A stretch of DNA of 64,000 nt from an uncultured Aquimarina sp. (GCA_947502885.1 CANNBP010000001.1:1-64000); one strand, 5' to 3'; counted from the stretch's first letter, positions 43,498 to 52,574 are shown. Program-made: numbers and translations. The notes: generated by a model from the sequence alone, not told the origin.

Positions 43498-45144
43498 GTG
43501 GTTTTAATACCTCAAGCCATTGCTTATGCATTACTTATGGGGGTACCACCTATATATGGATTATATGCGTGTCTTATCCCTTTGTTGTTATATGCTTTTT
43601 TTGGCACATCAAGACAACTAAGTATTGGACCCGTTGCTGTTACTGCAATATTGGTAATGAGTGGAGTAAGTGAGATAGCTACACCATTTACAGATAAGTT
43701 TACAGAATTAGCAATATTAGCAGGATTATTGATAGGTGTTGTACAAATTATAATGGGAGCTTTACGAATGGGATTTTTGGTCAATTTGATTTCCCAACCT
43801 GTAATTTCTGGCTTTATTTCTGCTGCAGCAATTATTATAATTGTTTCTCAATTAAAAGGAGGTTTAGGAATTGTAATCCCCGATTTTAAACATACACATC
43901 AAACGGTTTGGTATGCAATCACTCATATTGCCGAGGTTAATTGGATTACACTTTCTATTTGTGTATGTTCTATATTGATTATTAATGTATTGAAAAAATG
44001 GAAAAGATCTTTTCCTGGAGCATTAATGATGCTTGTAGTTACTACATTGATTACCTACATTTTTGATCTAAAATCAAAAGGAGTAGCGATTATAGAGGAT
44101 GTTCCTAGTGGATTACCATCTTTTAGTATACCTGTAATGGATTATGAAACAATAGTTGCGCTTATCCCAACTGTATTAACAGTAACATTTATTGGTTATG
44201 TAGGTAGTATTGGTATTGCAAAATCTATGGAAATGAAGAATAGGGATCATGTGATTCGGCCTAATCAAGAGCTATTTGCTTTAGGGATTTCTAAAATTAT
44301 TGGAGCCTTTTTTCTGGCGGTACCGTCTTCTGGTAGTTACAGTAGAACCGCAATTAATGATGAAGCAGGAGCTAAAACGGTGATTTCATCTGTGGTAGCA
44401 GTAGTAATGGTTATTTGCTCATTGTTATTTCTGACTTCGTTTTTCTATTACATTCCAAAATCTGTTTTAGCGGCTATTATTTTAGTATCGGTATTGGGTT
44501 TAATAAATTATAGAGAGGCAAAATACTTGTTTAAGTTAAGAAGAAGAGATTTTGTAGTTATGCTTATCACTTTCTTTGGTACTTTGATATTTGGGGTAGA
44601 AAATGGAATTTTTATAGGAGTTATTTTATCTTTTGTATTTCTACAATATTACAGTGCAAGACCTCATATAGCAGAGCTAGTTAATATACCAGGTACAGAG
44701 TATTTTCGAAACATCAATAGGTTTCCTCAGGCAACTCAATCGACAGAGTATTTAATAATAAGGTTTGATAATCAATTATATTTTGGTAATTCTAGTTATT
44801 TTAAAGATACCATTATAAAATATGTGTCAGAAAGAAAACCTTTGCCTAAATTCTTGATTCTCGAAAATACGAATATGCATGATATTGATAGTACTGGTTT
44901 GCATGTTTTGGAAGATATTAAACAATATCTTGATGATTTGGGTATTAGGTTATTATTAGTCGGAACAATTGGACCAGTGAGAGACTTTTTAAAAAGATCT
45001 GGGTTTACAGATGCATTAGGAGTAAATCATTACTTTCTTACCATTACAGATGCAGTAGATTATGCAGAGAATAAAACTGTTCATAAAGAAATGCATGAAG
45101 CTGCAATACAATTCAATAAAAACAGAAGATCATTCTTGGATTAA
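43498..45144 (+). CDS. SulP-family anion transporter with STAS domain (true start probably further upstream)
   Basis: From GTG 43498 the frame encodes 548 residues: about eleven membrane helices (VLIPQAIAYALLMGVPPIYGLYA at the start) and a C-terminal STAS domain (about 425-530; ILENTNMHDIDSTGLHVLEDI). The same frame continues back to 43381 and reads LHKIIPFLQTV and FKADSIAGITVG, exactly the conserved region before SulP helix 1, but contains no ATG, GTG or TTG; TAA at 43378-43380 closes it. So either a rare start codon (for example ATT 43414 or ATA 43411) is used, or the start was lost by mutation or error. Substrate could be sulfate, bicarbonate or another anion. Confidence 0.85.
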   Translation: MVLIPQAIAYALLMGVPPIYGLYACLIPLLLYAFFGTSRQLSIGPVAVTAILVMSGVSEIATPFTDKFTELAILAGLLIGVVQIIMGALRMGFLVNLISQPVISGFISAAAIIIIVSQLKGGLGIVIPDFKHTHQTVWYAITHIAEVNWITLSICVCSILIINVLKKWKRSFPGALMMLVVTTLITYIFDLKSKGVAIIEDVPSGLPSFSIPVMDYETIVALIPTVLTVTFIGYVGSIGIAKSMEMKNRDHVIRPNQELFALGISKIIGAFFLAVPSSGSYSRTAINDEAGAKTVISSVVAVVMVICSLLFLTSFFYYIPKSVLAAIILVSVLGLINYREAKYLFKLRRRDFVVMLITFFGTLIFGVENGIFIGVILSFVFLQYYSARPHIAELVNIPGTEYFRNINRFPQATQSTEYLIIRFDNQLYFGNSSYFKDTIIKYVSERKPLPKFLILENTNMHDIDSTGLHVLEDIKQYLDDLGIRLLLVGTIGPVRDFLKRSGFTDALGVNHYFLTITDAVDYAENKTVHKEMHEAAIQFNKNRRSFLD

Positions 45145-45198
45145 GGGTGTAACAAAATGAAAAAGAGAAATACTTGGTTTTTAATCATCTAATAAGGT

Positions 45199-46164
45199 TT
45201 AATTTTCTTCGTACAATCGAAGTTTTAAACCCATACCGTAATTTGTGTGATTTTTTTGAATTAGGTTGTTAGTAGAGCTATATTTATGATCAAAACGTTG
45301 CCAGGTTTTATTTCTATAAAATACTCTTCTTGTAAAAGTTTTATACCCTTCTACCTTATTAGTAAATGGTAATAAAGGTCTAAATGTAGTAGATACTTTT
45401 ACAACACCTCTTCTCGTTTCTATTTCACTATACTTTTTTGTTTGCTGTAACTTTCCATCTTTATCAGCATAACCTAAGACTTGTATTGAAACAAAGATTC
45501 CTTTTTTTGGGATATAGACTTTATACTCAGAAATATCAAGTTCAAAATTAGACTTGTCCTTACTTGTAATTATAAATATAATATCGTCATAAGCCAATCT
45601 TTTTCCTGGTTTTCCATTATCGTTACTATAGAGTTGAATTTTAAATAAAGTGGAGAAAGCTTGAGGTTTTGTTGAATTCTTGTTTGATGATTCTATCTTT
45701 ATAGGTAAGTATAGTGACGCTATTTGGGTTGTTTTTTCAGAATTTTTTGGAAAAAAAACTGCTATTTCTGATTCTACGGTCGGTAACCAACACTTAAAAT
45801 AATCATTGTGTACCTCTGAATTTAATTTTTTGGTTTTAAATTTTCTTTTCTTTTCGGCAGTAATGAGTACCTCTTTGAGTTCGTCAACTTCTTGTGACAG
45901 AAATATTTTCTTTGGTAAAGAAGGCGTAGATAACACCTGTTCTTTATAACCTACGGCTGAGATGTATAAAGAATCTATATCTGGATACCATTTTTTAGAA
46001 AACCTAAAAAGTCCGTCCGCATCTGCAAATGTTCCATTACCATTTCCAAAAGAAATTGTGGCATAAGAAATTGGAGTCTTTTGAACCGAATCTAAAATAG
46101 AGTAGGTCTGAGAGTTAATATATTGTGCTAAAAAAAGCAAGAGTATTGGGACTAGCTTTTTCAT
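45199..46164 (-). CDS. Exported carboxypeptidase-regulatory-like domain protein
   Basis: A 321-residue protein with signal peptide (MKKLVPILLLFLAQYINSQ). The N-terminal 80 residues form a carboxypeptidase-regulatory-like domain (CarboxypepD_reg type: PISYATISFGNGNGTFADADGLFRFS, DSLYISAVGYKEQVL) followed by LKEVLITAEKK, the sequence often seen before a TonB-dependent plug. No plug or barrel follows; instead there is a beta-rich domain without catalytic motifs. It may be a surface or periplasmic protein of unknown role, or a shortened relative of a TonB receptor. It is convergent with the SulP gene. Confidence 0.75.
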   Translation of the reverse strand: MKKLVPILLLFLAQYINSQTYSILDSVQKTPISYATISFGNGNGTFADADGLFRFSKKWYPDIDSLYISAVGYKEQVLSTPSLPKKIFLSQEVDELKEVLITAEKKRKFKTKKLNSEVHNDYFKCWLPTVESEIAVFFPKNSEKTTQIASLYLPIKIESSNKNSTKPQAFSTLFKIQLYSNDNGKPGKRLAYDDIIFIITSKDKSNFELDISEYKVYIPKKGIFVSIQVLGYADKDGKLQQTKKYSEIETRRGVVKVSTTFRPLLPFTNKVEGYKTFTRRVFYRNKTWQRFDHKYSSTNNLIQKNHTNYGMGLKLRLYEEN

Positions 46165-46195
46165 GGGGTTATTGGGGATTAGAGAACTAAAATAA

Positions 46196-46203
46196 CAAAT
46201 TTA
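46196..46203 (-). promoter_or_regulatory. Promoter -7 box before the 321-residue protein gene
   Basis: On the minus strand TAAATTTG matches TAnnTTTG, 31 bp before the ATG at 46164. No well-spaced TTG found. Confidence 0.4.
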
Positions 46204-46311
46204 TTTACAATAGAACGATAATCATGCCAAAGAAGATTGATAGAGTTAAGCAATAGTATATTGTAGAATAGTATTATGTTCTGACTTTTGGAGGTAATGA
46301 ATTGGATACAA

Positions 46312-46377
46312 AGCCTAAATCCCAAGGTGTATTTGACTCATCTTGGGACATAGGCTAATTGGTCACAAAAATGTGAC
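46312..46377. repeat. Intergenic hairpins, possible structured RNA
   Basis: AGCCTA-aa-TCCCAAG (46312-46326) pairs with CTTGGGA-ca-TAGGCT (46342-46356), a 13-bp stem with one 2x2 internal mismatch and a 15-nt loop. A second short hairpin, GTCAC/GTGAC (46362-46366, 46373-46377), follows. Neither has a terminal T-run, so they are not standard terminators. The function is unknown. Confidence 0.5.
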
Positions 46378-46403
46378 GTATCAATACTGAAATAATAGAT
46401 TTT

Positions 46404-46655
46404 CTATGAAAAATCTTCTGTTAGGTAATACATCAGTTTACCTTTATCAGTAAAGCTTTTAATAGTAAGTATTTCACCACTAATTTTATTGTAGATTACT
46501 TCAACAAATAATAGATCTACATAAAAAATACTGTAGTAAAAATCACGGTTTTTATCATCTATGGAAAATAAGTGCATTCCACGATTCCAGATATCATTAT
46601 ATTTAACGTCTAAGTGGCGAGAATTAAATTGTTTCTCAAGAGTAATTCTTTGCAT
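46404..46655 (-). CDS. Small hypothetical protein
   Basis: An 83-residue cytoplasmic protein without signal peptide, rich in Asp, Lys and aromatics (FYYSIFYVDLLFVEVIYNKISGEILTIKSF). The repeating hydrophobic pattern suggests three to four beta strands. I recognise no family. The gene is isolated: about 300 bp upstream hold nothing recognisable and two hairpins lie downstream. The start ATG 46655 is the only plausible one. Confidence 0.5.
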   Translation of the reverse strand: MQRITLEKQFNSRHLDVKYNDIWNRGMHLFSIDDKNRDFYYSIFYVDLLFVEVIYNKISGEILTIKSFTDKGKLMYYLTEDFS

Positions 46656-46950
46656 AAGTAATATTTTTATTTTGGGTCATATAAAATTACGGAAAAACCG
46701 TAACATATGCAAGTTAATTTCGTAACAATCAGCATTTAATGGGTGTTAAAATGCTTTTTGTCTAATGTTTTTGACTCTTGATCTAAAGGGAAATAAGGTG
46801 TTTGTAGGGCAATTTTATTGAGTATTCAGCAATTTGTAATTGATACAAAACCGCTATAAGACCTTGGTAAATTATTTTTAAAACTATATATATAGTATAG
46901 TTAGATACCTGATCATATTTAGGTTGATACGTCTTTATTACAAAAAATCC

Positions 46951-47589
46951 TTAGTAAAGGTTTACCAAAGTTTTGGGATTTAATTCGTGACCTCCGGGGT
47001 GAAGTCGAAATTCAATTTGTGGAAATATTTGTTTTACTCTAATCTTTTCGGCTTCAACTTTTTCTACTTCGAAGTAGGGATCTTTTTCTCCCAGAATATG
47101 TGTGATTTTTGTTTCGCTTTGTAAAAATAGAAAGTCCTCTCGGTTTAACTCATGAGGAAATCCACCAGAAATCATAACAAGAGCATTACATTTTATTTTA
47201 CGACTAGCAATCCATCTACCTGCAATGCTAACCCCTTGAGAATACCCGAGAACAATTAAGTTAACGTTGTTTGGTATATTTTCGTTGGCAATAACAGCGT
47301 CTGTATAATTTAAAACATTCTTTGTTTCTGTTAGTGTATTCTCTTTGGTAAGCCAACTAGATCCAACTCTTCGGTAATCAGTACCTTTATAATATTTGGA
47401 AGGAGCTTGAGGAGCAATTATGTAATTTTCTTTTTTATCCAAAGTGTCAAATAATCTAATAAAATATTTAGTTAAATAACCAATCCCATGAAAAACTACC
47501 CAAACATTCTTGGTGCTTTCATTTAAATCATTCAAAGTAGAGTATGTATTTGTTGCTGTATATGATATTTCTTTCTCTTGTGAATTCAT
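46951..47589 (-). CDS. Alpha/beta hydrolase (carboxylesterase-like)
   Basis: A 212-residue hydrolase from ATG 47589; the frame is open to 47649, but that would add 20 residues with no match. The core shows VWVVFHGIGYLTKYF (oxyanion region), the nucleophile elbow VLGYSQGVSIAGRW, and the acid and His positions in LGEKDPYFEVEKVE and LHPGGHEL. It belongs to the phospholipase/carboxylesterase group. It is divergent from the menaquinone cluster and not obviously MenH-like, so the substrate is unknown. Confidence 0.85.
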   Translation of the reverse strand: MNSQEKEISYTATNTYSTLNDLNESTKNVWVVFHGIGYLTKYFIRLFDTLDKKENYIIAPQAPSKYYKGTDYRRVGSSWLTKENTLTETKNVLNYTDAVIANENIPNNVNLIVLGYSQGVSIAGRWIASRKIKCNALVMISGGFPHELNREDFLFLQSETKITHILGEKDPYFEVEKVEAEKIRVKQIFPQIEFRLHPGGHELNPKTLVNLY

Positions 47590-47772
47590 AAATACTACTA
47601 AAAAAAGGTTAAGGGTTTTATTAGTTAATAAGCACATTAAAGGCTGCAAGATATTCTGTTTTTTGGGTTTAAAAAATAGAAATTAAGATTTTTGAAGTTA
47701 GTAAAGAGTTGTTTTCTGACATGATACTCAAATAACATATCGATGTAACTAGATTTATTAATATGCATTGTA

Positions 47773-47780
47773 TATTTTTG
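47773..47780 (+). promoter_or_regulatory. Promoter -7 box of the menI-like gene
   Basis: TATTTTTG matches TAnnTTTG, 17 bp before ATG 47798. No -33 TTG at the expected position. Confidence 0.45.
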
Positions 47781-47797
47781 CTTTAAATTATAGACTC

Positions 47798-48223
47798 ATG
47801 AACTTAACCCGAGAAGAAATTTTAGCAGAATGTGCAAGAATGTGCAAAAACACATTAATGGAAACTCTGGATATAACATATTGTGATGTTGGTAAGGATT
47901 ATTTAACAGCAAAAATGCCAGTGACAAGTAAAGTATATCAGCCCGATGGTGTTTTGCATGGGGGAGCAATGGTAGCTTTGGCAGAGAGTGTTGGTAGTGC
48001 GGCATCTTTTATTTTTTTGGATGCTAAAGATTCTTATGTTCGTGGTATAGAAATTTCTGCCAATCATGTTAAAAGTATAAAAAAAGGATATGTTTTTGCT
48101 AAGGCTGAAATAGTACATAAGGGAAGAACTACACAGTTATGGGATATTAAAATAAGGGATGAAGAGGATAATTTGATTTCTATAGTAAAATTAACCACGA
48201 TAGCACTTCCTAAAAATAAGTAG
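47798..48223 (+). CDS. menI: Hotdog thioesterase, probable DHNA-CoA thioesterase
   Basis: A 141-residue PaaI-type hotdog protein. Active-site sequence VYQPDGVLHGGAMVALAESVGSAASFIFLD contains the His-Gly-Gly and Glu typical of 4HBT-II thioesterases. The start codon of menF lies one base beyond its stop, followed by menD, which strongly suggests the 1,4-dihydroxy-2-naphthoyl-CoA thioesterase step. Family alone would allow other acyl-CoA substrates. The frame is open to 47768, but ATG 47798 gives the family-like start MNLTREEILAECARM. Confidence 0.8.
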   Translation: MNLTREEILAECARMCKNTLMETLDITYCDVGKDYLTAKMPVTSKVYQPDGVLHGGAMVALAESVGSAASFIFLDAKDSYVRGIEISANHVKSIKKGYVFAKAEIVHKGRTTQLWDIKIRDEEDNLISIVKLTTIALPKNK

Positions 48224-48224
48224 A

Positions 48225-49316
48225 ATGAGCATAGAGTTGTTTTATGCTAAAGTAAGAAAGCAGTTAAAAGAACAATTACCGTTTGTAATATATAGAAAAG
48301 GGAATACTGATATCATACAAGCTTTTCTTCAGAAAAATGATACGGTATTTGAAACTAAGGATTATTCTGATTCTGGGTTCGTATTTGCTCCATTTGATAA
48401 TAAAAACAAAGCAATAATCATTCCTTCTTCTTATAGTCAATATTATGAACAGGTTAATCAAGAAATTAAAGGAGGAAAGGAGGAAAATCGAGACCCAGAG
48501 ACTTTTTTAAAGGCCCAAGAAAAAGATACAACTACAGAAATAAAATATCAAAAACTGGTTACCGCTGCTATTGAAGCCATTTCGGATGATAGATTTAAAA
48601 AAGTGGTGCTATCCCGAAATGAAAAAGTAAATAGCCCAACTGATGATGCAATACAATTGTTTAAAAGGTTATTGAACACTTATAGAAATGCATTTGTCTA
48701 TCTCTGGTATCACCCTAAAATTGGTACGTGGTTAGGAGCAACACCAGAAACATTGATCAAGATTAGAAATGATAACTTTTTTACGATGGCTTTGGCAGGT
48801 ACTCAAGAGTTTTGTAATACATTGGATGTGCATTGGGGTAAAAAAGAAATTGAAGAGCAAAAAATGGTTACATCGTTTGTTGTAAATCAATTGTCATCTG
48901 TTGTTAATAAGGTCGAATGTTCTAAAACATACACACACAGAGCAGGTACATTATTACATTTAAGAACTGATATAAGTGGTGTTTTAAATGTTGACAATTC
49001 AAAAATTAAAGATATTATTAAAGTATTACACCCAACACCAGCAGTATGTGGATTGCCAAAATTAGAAGCTAAATCTTTTATTTTATCCAAAGAGGGATAT
49101 TCTCGTAAATTTTATACCGGCTTTTTAGGAGAGTTAAACCTAGGAGGGGAGGAAAAAAGTGAGTCTAATATTTTTGTAAATTTAAGATGTATGGAGTTGA
49201 AAGAAGCTATTGCAACACTTTATATCGGAGGTGGTATTACAAAAGACTCTGACCCCGAAAAAGAATGGGAAGAAACTGTAAAGAAGACAGAAACTATGAA
49301 AAGAGTTTTGTTTTAG
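48225..49316 (+). CDS. menF: Isochorismate synthase
   Basis: A chorismate-binding enzyme of 363 residues that isomerises chorismate to isochorismate for menaquinone. The conserved chorismate fold is present: LVTAAIEAISDDRFKKVVLSR, FVYLWYHPKIGTWLGATPETL, ALAGTQEF, LHLRTDISG, HPTPAVCGLPK and a C-terminal LYIGGGITKDSDPEKEWEET. Length is short compared with enterobacterial MenF but usual for Bacteroidota. Entry is from the upstream thioesterase mRNA; menD follows after 64 bp with its own weak promoter. Confidence 0.93.
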   Translation: MSIELFYAKVRKQLKEQLPFVIYRKGNTDIIQAFLQKNDTVFETKDYSDSGFVFAPFDNKNKAIIIPSSYSQYYEQVNQEIKGGKEENRDPETFLKAQEKDTTTEIKYQKLVTAAIEAISDDRFKKVVLSRNEKVNSPTDDAIQLFKRLLNTYRNAFVYLWYHPKIGTWLGATPETLIKIRNDNFFTMALAGTQEFCNTLDVHWGKKEIEEQKMVTSFVVNQLSSVVNKVECSKTYTHRAGTLLHLRTDISGVLNVDNSKIKDIIKVLHPTPAVCGLPKLEAKSFILSKEGYSRKFYTGFLGELNLGGEEKSESNIFVNLRCMELKEAIATLYIGGGITKDSDPEKEWEETVKKTETMKRVLF

Positions 49317-49328
49317 ATATAGATTATA

Positions 49329-49360
49329 TTGCCAAAAAATGTAGTGTAAATTAGTAAGAT
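49329..49360 (+). promoter_or_regulatory. Candidate promoter of menD
   Basis: TTG at 49329-49331, a 21-bp spacer and TATATTTT at 49353-49360 resemble the -33/-7 pair, with the last base of TAnnTTTG not matched. Confidence 0.35.
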
Positions 49361-49380
49361 GTTATATTTTAGCTCCACTA

Positions 49381-51105
49381 ATGAAGAAACGTTTATATTC
49401 AAAAATTCCTTTAGCTCAATCTATAGTAACTTTATGTGAAGCAAAGGGAATTACTCACATTGTTATTTCTCCAGGATCTCGTAATGCTCCATTAACAATT
49501 GGTTTTACAGAGAACCCAAATATGAATTGTTATAGTATTGTTGATGAACGATGTGCAGGTTTTTTTGCCTTGGGTATTGCTCAGCAAATTAAAAAGCCAG
49601 TAGCATTAGTTTGTACTTCTGGAAGTGCATTATTGAACTATTACCCGGCAATTTCTGAAGCATATTATAGTGATATTCCTCTAGTTGTATTAAGTGCTGA
49701 CCGACCAATTGAAAGAATAGATATTGGTGATGGCCAAACAATTCGTCAAAAAAATGTTTTTGAAAATCACATTCTTTACTCGGCCAATTTACACTCAGAG
49801 ATTGTACCACAGACAGAAATTAACGATCATAAAGTACTTCAAAAACAACACGAGGCACAAAAACATAACGAAAGAGAAATTAACCTAGCCTTAAACAAGG
49901 CTATTGAGAAGATGGGGCCAGTGCATATTAATGCACCATTTTATGAGCCATTATATGATAAAATAGAGCAACCCACTGTTGATCCTATTAATGTACCTCT
50001 AGAAAAACAATATTATCATTTTTCTAATGAGCTACAATTGGATATGATTGATAAATGGGGTAGAGCAAAACGTAAAATGATTCTTATAGGGGTTAATCCT
50101 CCAGATAGTATTGATCAAAAATGGATAGAACATTTTGCAGATGATCCTTCTGTTTTAGTACTTACAGAGACTACCTCTAATATTCATCACGAATCCCATA
50201 TTAATAGTATTGACCAATTGATTTCTACTCTTGATGAAGATGAATTTAAAGCATTGCACCCCGATATTCTTTTGACTATTGGTGGCATGGTGGTTTCTAA
50301 ACGAATTAAAGGTTTTTTAAGGAAATACCAACCTCAGTCCCATTGGCATATTGATTCTAAAAAAGCATTTGATACTTACTTTTGTCTAACAGAGCATATA
50401 AAATTAAAACCTAATTCTTTTTTTTCAAAATTTGTTCAAGACACAACAAGTGTTACAAGTACTTACAAATCAAATTGGATTGCTATAAGAGAACAGAGGA
50501 GGAGTAAGCATAATGAATATGTTGAAAAAATTAAGTTTACTGATCTAAAAGCATATGAATCTATTTTTAATACATTACCAGATAATTTAATGCTACAATT
50601 GAGTAATAGTTCTACTGTGCGTTATGCTCAATTGTTTAGTCTTAATCCTTCTTTTAAGGTATTTTGTAATAGAGGTACAAGTGGTATTGATGGCAGCACA
50701 TCTACAGCAATAGGTGCTGCGTTAGTATCAACAACACCAACAATTTTATTAACAGGTGATTTAAGTTTTTTTTATGATAGTAATGCATTATGGAACAGTT
50801 ATATACCCTCTAATTTTAAAATAATTCTAATTAATAATGAAGGTGGTGGGATATTTAGAATCTTGCCCGGTAAAGAAGAAAGTAGTAACTTTAGTACATA
50901 TTTTGAAACTACACATCATCTTACAGCAGTTCATTTATGTAAAATGTATGGTTTTGATTATTGTACAGCAAATACAATAGAAGAGGTTACTATAGGTGTA
51001 AATAAGATATGTCAAAATGATAATGTACCCCAATTACTTGAAATTTTCACACCACGATTAGAAAATGATAGTACGTTAATCGATTATTTTAAGTATTTTG
51101 ACTAA
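49381..51105 (+). CDS. menD: SEPHCHC synthase (2-succinyl-5-enolpyruvyl-6-hydroxy-3-cyclohexene-1-carboxylate synthase)
   Basis: A thiamine-diphosphate enzyme of 574 residues that adds the succinic semialdehyde unit from 2-oxoglutarate to isochorismate. Typical MenD elements are HIVISPGSRNAPLTIGF, VDERCAGFFALGIAQ (Glu activating the cofactor), LVCTSGSALLNYYPAISEAYYSDIPLVVLSADRP, FCNRGTSGIDGSTSTAIG and the ThDP/Mg motif LLTGDLSFFYDSNALWNS ... IILINNEGGGIF. The length and order are normal. It follows menF in the pathway and on the chromosome. Confidence 0.96.
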   Translation: MKKRLYSKIPLAQSIVTLCEAKGITHIVISPGSRNAPLTIGFTENPNMNCYSIVDERCAGFFALGIAQQIKKPVALVCTSGSALLNYYPAISEAYYSDIPLVVLSADRPIERIDIGDGQTIRQKNVFENHILYSANLHSEIVPQTEINDHKVLQKQHEAQKHNEREINLALNKAIEKMGPVHINAPFYEPLYDKIEQPTVDPINVPLEKQYYHFSNELQLDMIDKWGRAKRKMILIGVNPPDSIDQKWIEHFADDPSVLVLTETTSNIHHESHINSIDQLISTLDEDEFKALHPDILLTIGGMVVSKRIKGFLRKYQPQSHWHIDSKKAFDTYFCLTEHIKLKPNSFFSKFVQDTTSVTSTYKSNWIAIREQRRSKHNEYVEKIKFTDLKAYESIFNTLPDNLMLQLSNSSTVRYAQLFSLNPSFKVFCNRGTSGIDGSTSTAIGAALVSTTPTILLTGDLSFFYDSNALWNSYIPSNFKIILINNEGGGIFRILPGKEESSNFSTYFETTHHLTAVHLCKMYGFDYCTANTIEEVTIGVNKICQNDNVPQLLEIFTPRLENDSTLIDYFKYFD

Positions 51106-51156
51106 TATCTGTGTTTTAATACACTTTTAAGATGGATTATTCATTTATGATTCATC

Positions 51157-51164
51157 TATATTTG
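51157..51164 (+). promoter_or_regulatory. Promoter -7 box before the DUF2853 gene
   Basis: TATATTTG matches TAnnTTTG, 42 bp before the ATG at 51207. Confidence 0.45.
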
Positions 51165-51206
51165 ATTAGAAAATTAAGTTAACTAAAAACCTAAACATTA
51201 ACATCC

Positions 51207-51548
51207 ATGAGTAAAAGAGACGAATTAATTGTTAAGTACGCTGCTGATATCAAAGATAAAATTGGTCAGACACCAGATATGGATCTTTTAACAAAAGTTA
51301 CTATCGGTTGTGGTCCATCAATTTATAACGCAGATGCTTCTACAGTATCGGGTAGTGACCAAAGCGAATTAGATACGGTAAAGAATAACTTTTTGATAAA
51401 AAAATTAGGTCTTTCTGATGGACCTAAATTGGATGAAGCCATCGCATCTGTAATTGATCAATATGGTAAATCAAACCGTAATAAATATAGAGCTGTTGTT
51501 TACTATTTATTAACAAAGCATTTTGGAAAAGAAGCTATCTACAACTAG
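51207..51548 (+). CDS. DUF2853 family protein
   Basis: A 113-residue cytoplasmic alpha-helical protein: SKRDELIVKYAADIKDKIGQ at the start, then VTIGCGPSIYNADASTVSGSD and NKYRAVVYYLLTKHFGKE near the end, which I recognise as the DUF2853 pattern. No catalytic residues are evident. It has its own promoter box and a strong terminator, so it is monocistronic. Function unknown. Confidence 0.85.
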   Translation: MSKRDELIVKYAADIKDKIGQTPDMDLLTKVTIGCGPSIYNADASTVSGSDQSELDTVKNNFLIKKLGLSDGPKLDEAIASVIDQYGKSNRNKYRAVVYYLLTKHFGKEAIYN

Positions 51549-51564
51549 AGATAAGCATAACAAA

Positions 51565-51600
51565 TAAAAAAAGGTGTACTATTTAGTACACCTTTTTTTA
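51565..51600. terminator. Strong bidirectional terminator
   Basis: A perfect 16-bp inverted repeat, TAAAAAAAGGTGTACT and its complement, with loop ATTT, ending in seven T's then A. It lies 16 bp after the DUF2853 stop. Confidence 0.9.
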
Positions 51601-51681
51601 TTTGTTAACAATTAGTTGTCGATTAATCCAGAAGGTTTTTTAATGTGATTTTGACAACTTTTTATCGTATTTTACGATACG

Positions 51682-52299
51682 CTATATTTTTTTTCCATCT
51701 ATTGTCCATTTTGAAGACCTTCTTATCGTTGCTGCGAATTTACGTCTTGAAATCGTTACTGCAATAATTGGTTTTTTACCTTTCTTTTCAATACTAATAG
51801 AAGAACAATAGGCTTTTTCTACATTGGTTTCTTTCTTAAACTCTTCAATAGATTGCGGAATTATTTTTCTTAGTACTTCTAAATCGATTCCTTTAGCTGA
51901 AAAAAGAAAAGGTTGATACGTTTCATAAGTATTAGATAGCTTCTTATTCAAAGCACCTCCTATAGAAATATCCACATCATTGCTAGATAGTGCTCCTTCA
52001 TTATTGATACTGTATTCAACAATTCTATTTTTATCTGTTCCTTTTACAAAGGAGATATCCATATAACTAGACAGTTGATCATTTTGTGGGTGAATTGAAC
52101 CACTATAATAAAATTCTAATACTTCGATATTGTCTTTTAAATCAGGATAATCTGTGTATACATAATCTAGTAATTTCTCATAGCCGACATTGTCTTCAAT
52201 TAGGTTATTAGGTAATGTTGCCGAACTACCTCCTACATTACCACAGGAAGTAAATAGTACCACTGTAATTCCGAAAAATAGATTTTTAAGCTTTTGCAT
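51682..52299 (-). CDS. Hypothetical lipoprotein
   Basis: A 205-residue product with signal peptide and lipobox VVLFTSC (Cys about residue 19), then a Gly/Ser-rich spacer. The mature part has beta-strand pattern (SSYMDISFVKGTDKNRIVEYSI) and a basic C-terminus (AVTISRRKFAATIRRSSKWTID). I recognise no family. It is single, convergent with the DUF2853 gene and has a probable -7 box at 52328. Confidence 0.65.
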   Translation of the reverse strand: MQKLKNLFFGITVVLFTSCGNVGGSSATLPNNLIEDNVGYEKLLDYVYTDYPDLKDNIEVLEFYYSGSIHPQNDQLSSYMDISFVKGTDKNRIVEYSINNEGALSSNDVDISIGGALNKKLSNTYETYQPFLFSAKGIDLEVLRKIIPQSIEEFKKETNVEKAYCSSISIEKKGKKPIIAVTISRRKFAATIRRSSKWTIDGKKI

Positions 52300-52327
52300 T
52301 TTTTTTATTTTAATGTTGTTTGTGAAG

Positions 52328-52335
52328 CAAACTTA
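52328..52335 (-). promoter_or_regulatory. Promoter -7 box of the hypothetical lipoprotein gene
   Basis: On the minus strand TAAGTTTG matches TAnnTTTG, 28 bp before the ATG at 52299. The remainder of the 291-bp divergent spacer (52300-52590) shows nothing else except the box at 52567. Confidence 0.4.
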
Positions 52336-52566
52336 TTGAAGAAAAACACATTAGGAAACCTGTAATTTATTTTCGTTTGAGTATAGTAAAAAAATGTATA
52401 GTCTGAGTTAATATGTGCAGCAATGCATATGTTAATTAAAGAGATTGATTGGTATTATTTTTAAAAAAGATTAGGATCCAACTATAGAACAGAAAATTAC
52501 AAATCCATTTAATTCTTCATTTTTTATTATACTTTCTAATTATCATACTATATTCTTCTAAAAAAG

Positions 52567-52574
52567 TATCTTTG
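52567..52574 (+). promoter_or_regulatory. Promoter -7 box of the cvfB-like gene
   Basis: TATCTTTG matches TAnnTTTG, 16 bp before the ATG at 52591; no -33 TTG at proper spacing. Confidence 0.45.

Noticed and set aside
46312..46356. Terminator interpretation of the 13-bp hairpin
   Set aside because: There is no T-run on either side, so it does not fit an intrinsic terminator; kept as a repeat.
51682..52299. Hypothetical lipoprotein as toxin or antitoxin
   Set aside because: It has a lipobox and no partner gene, so there is no support for a toxin-antitoxin pair.
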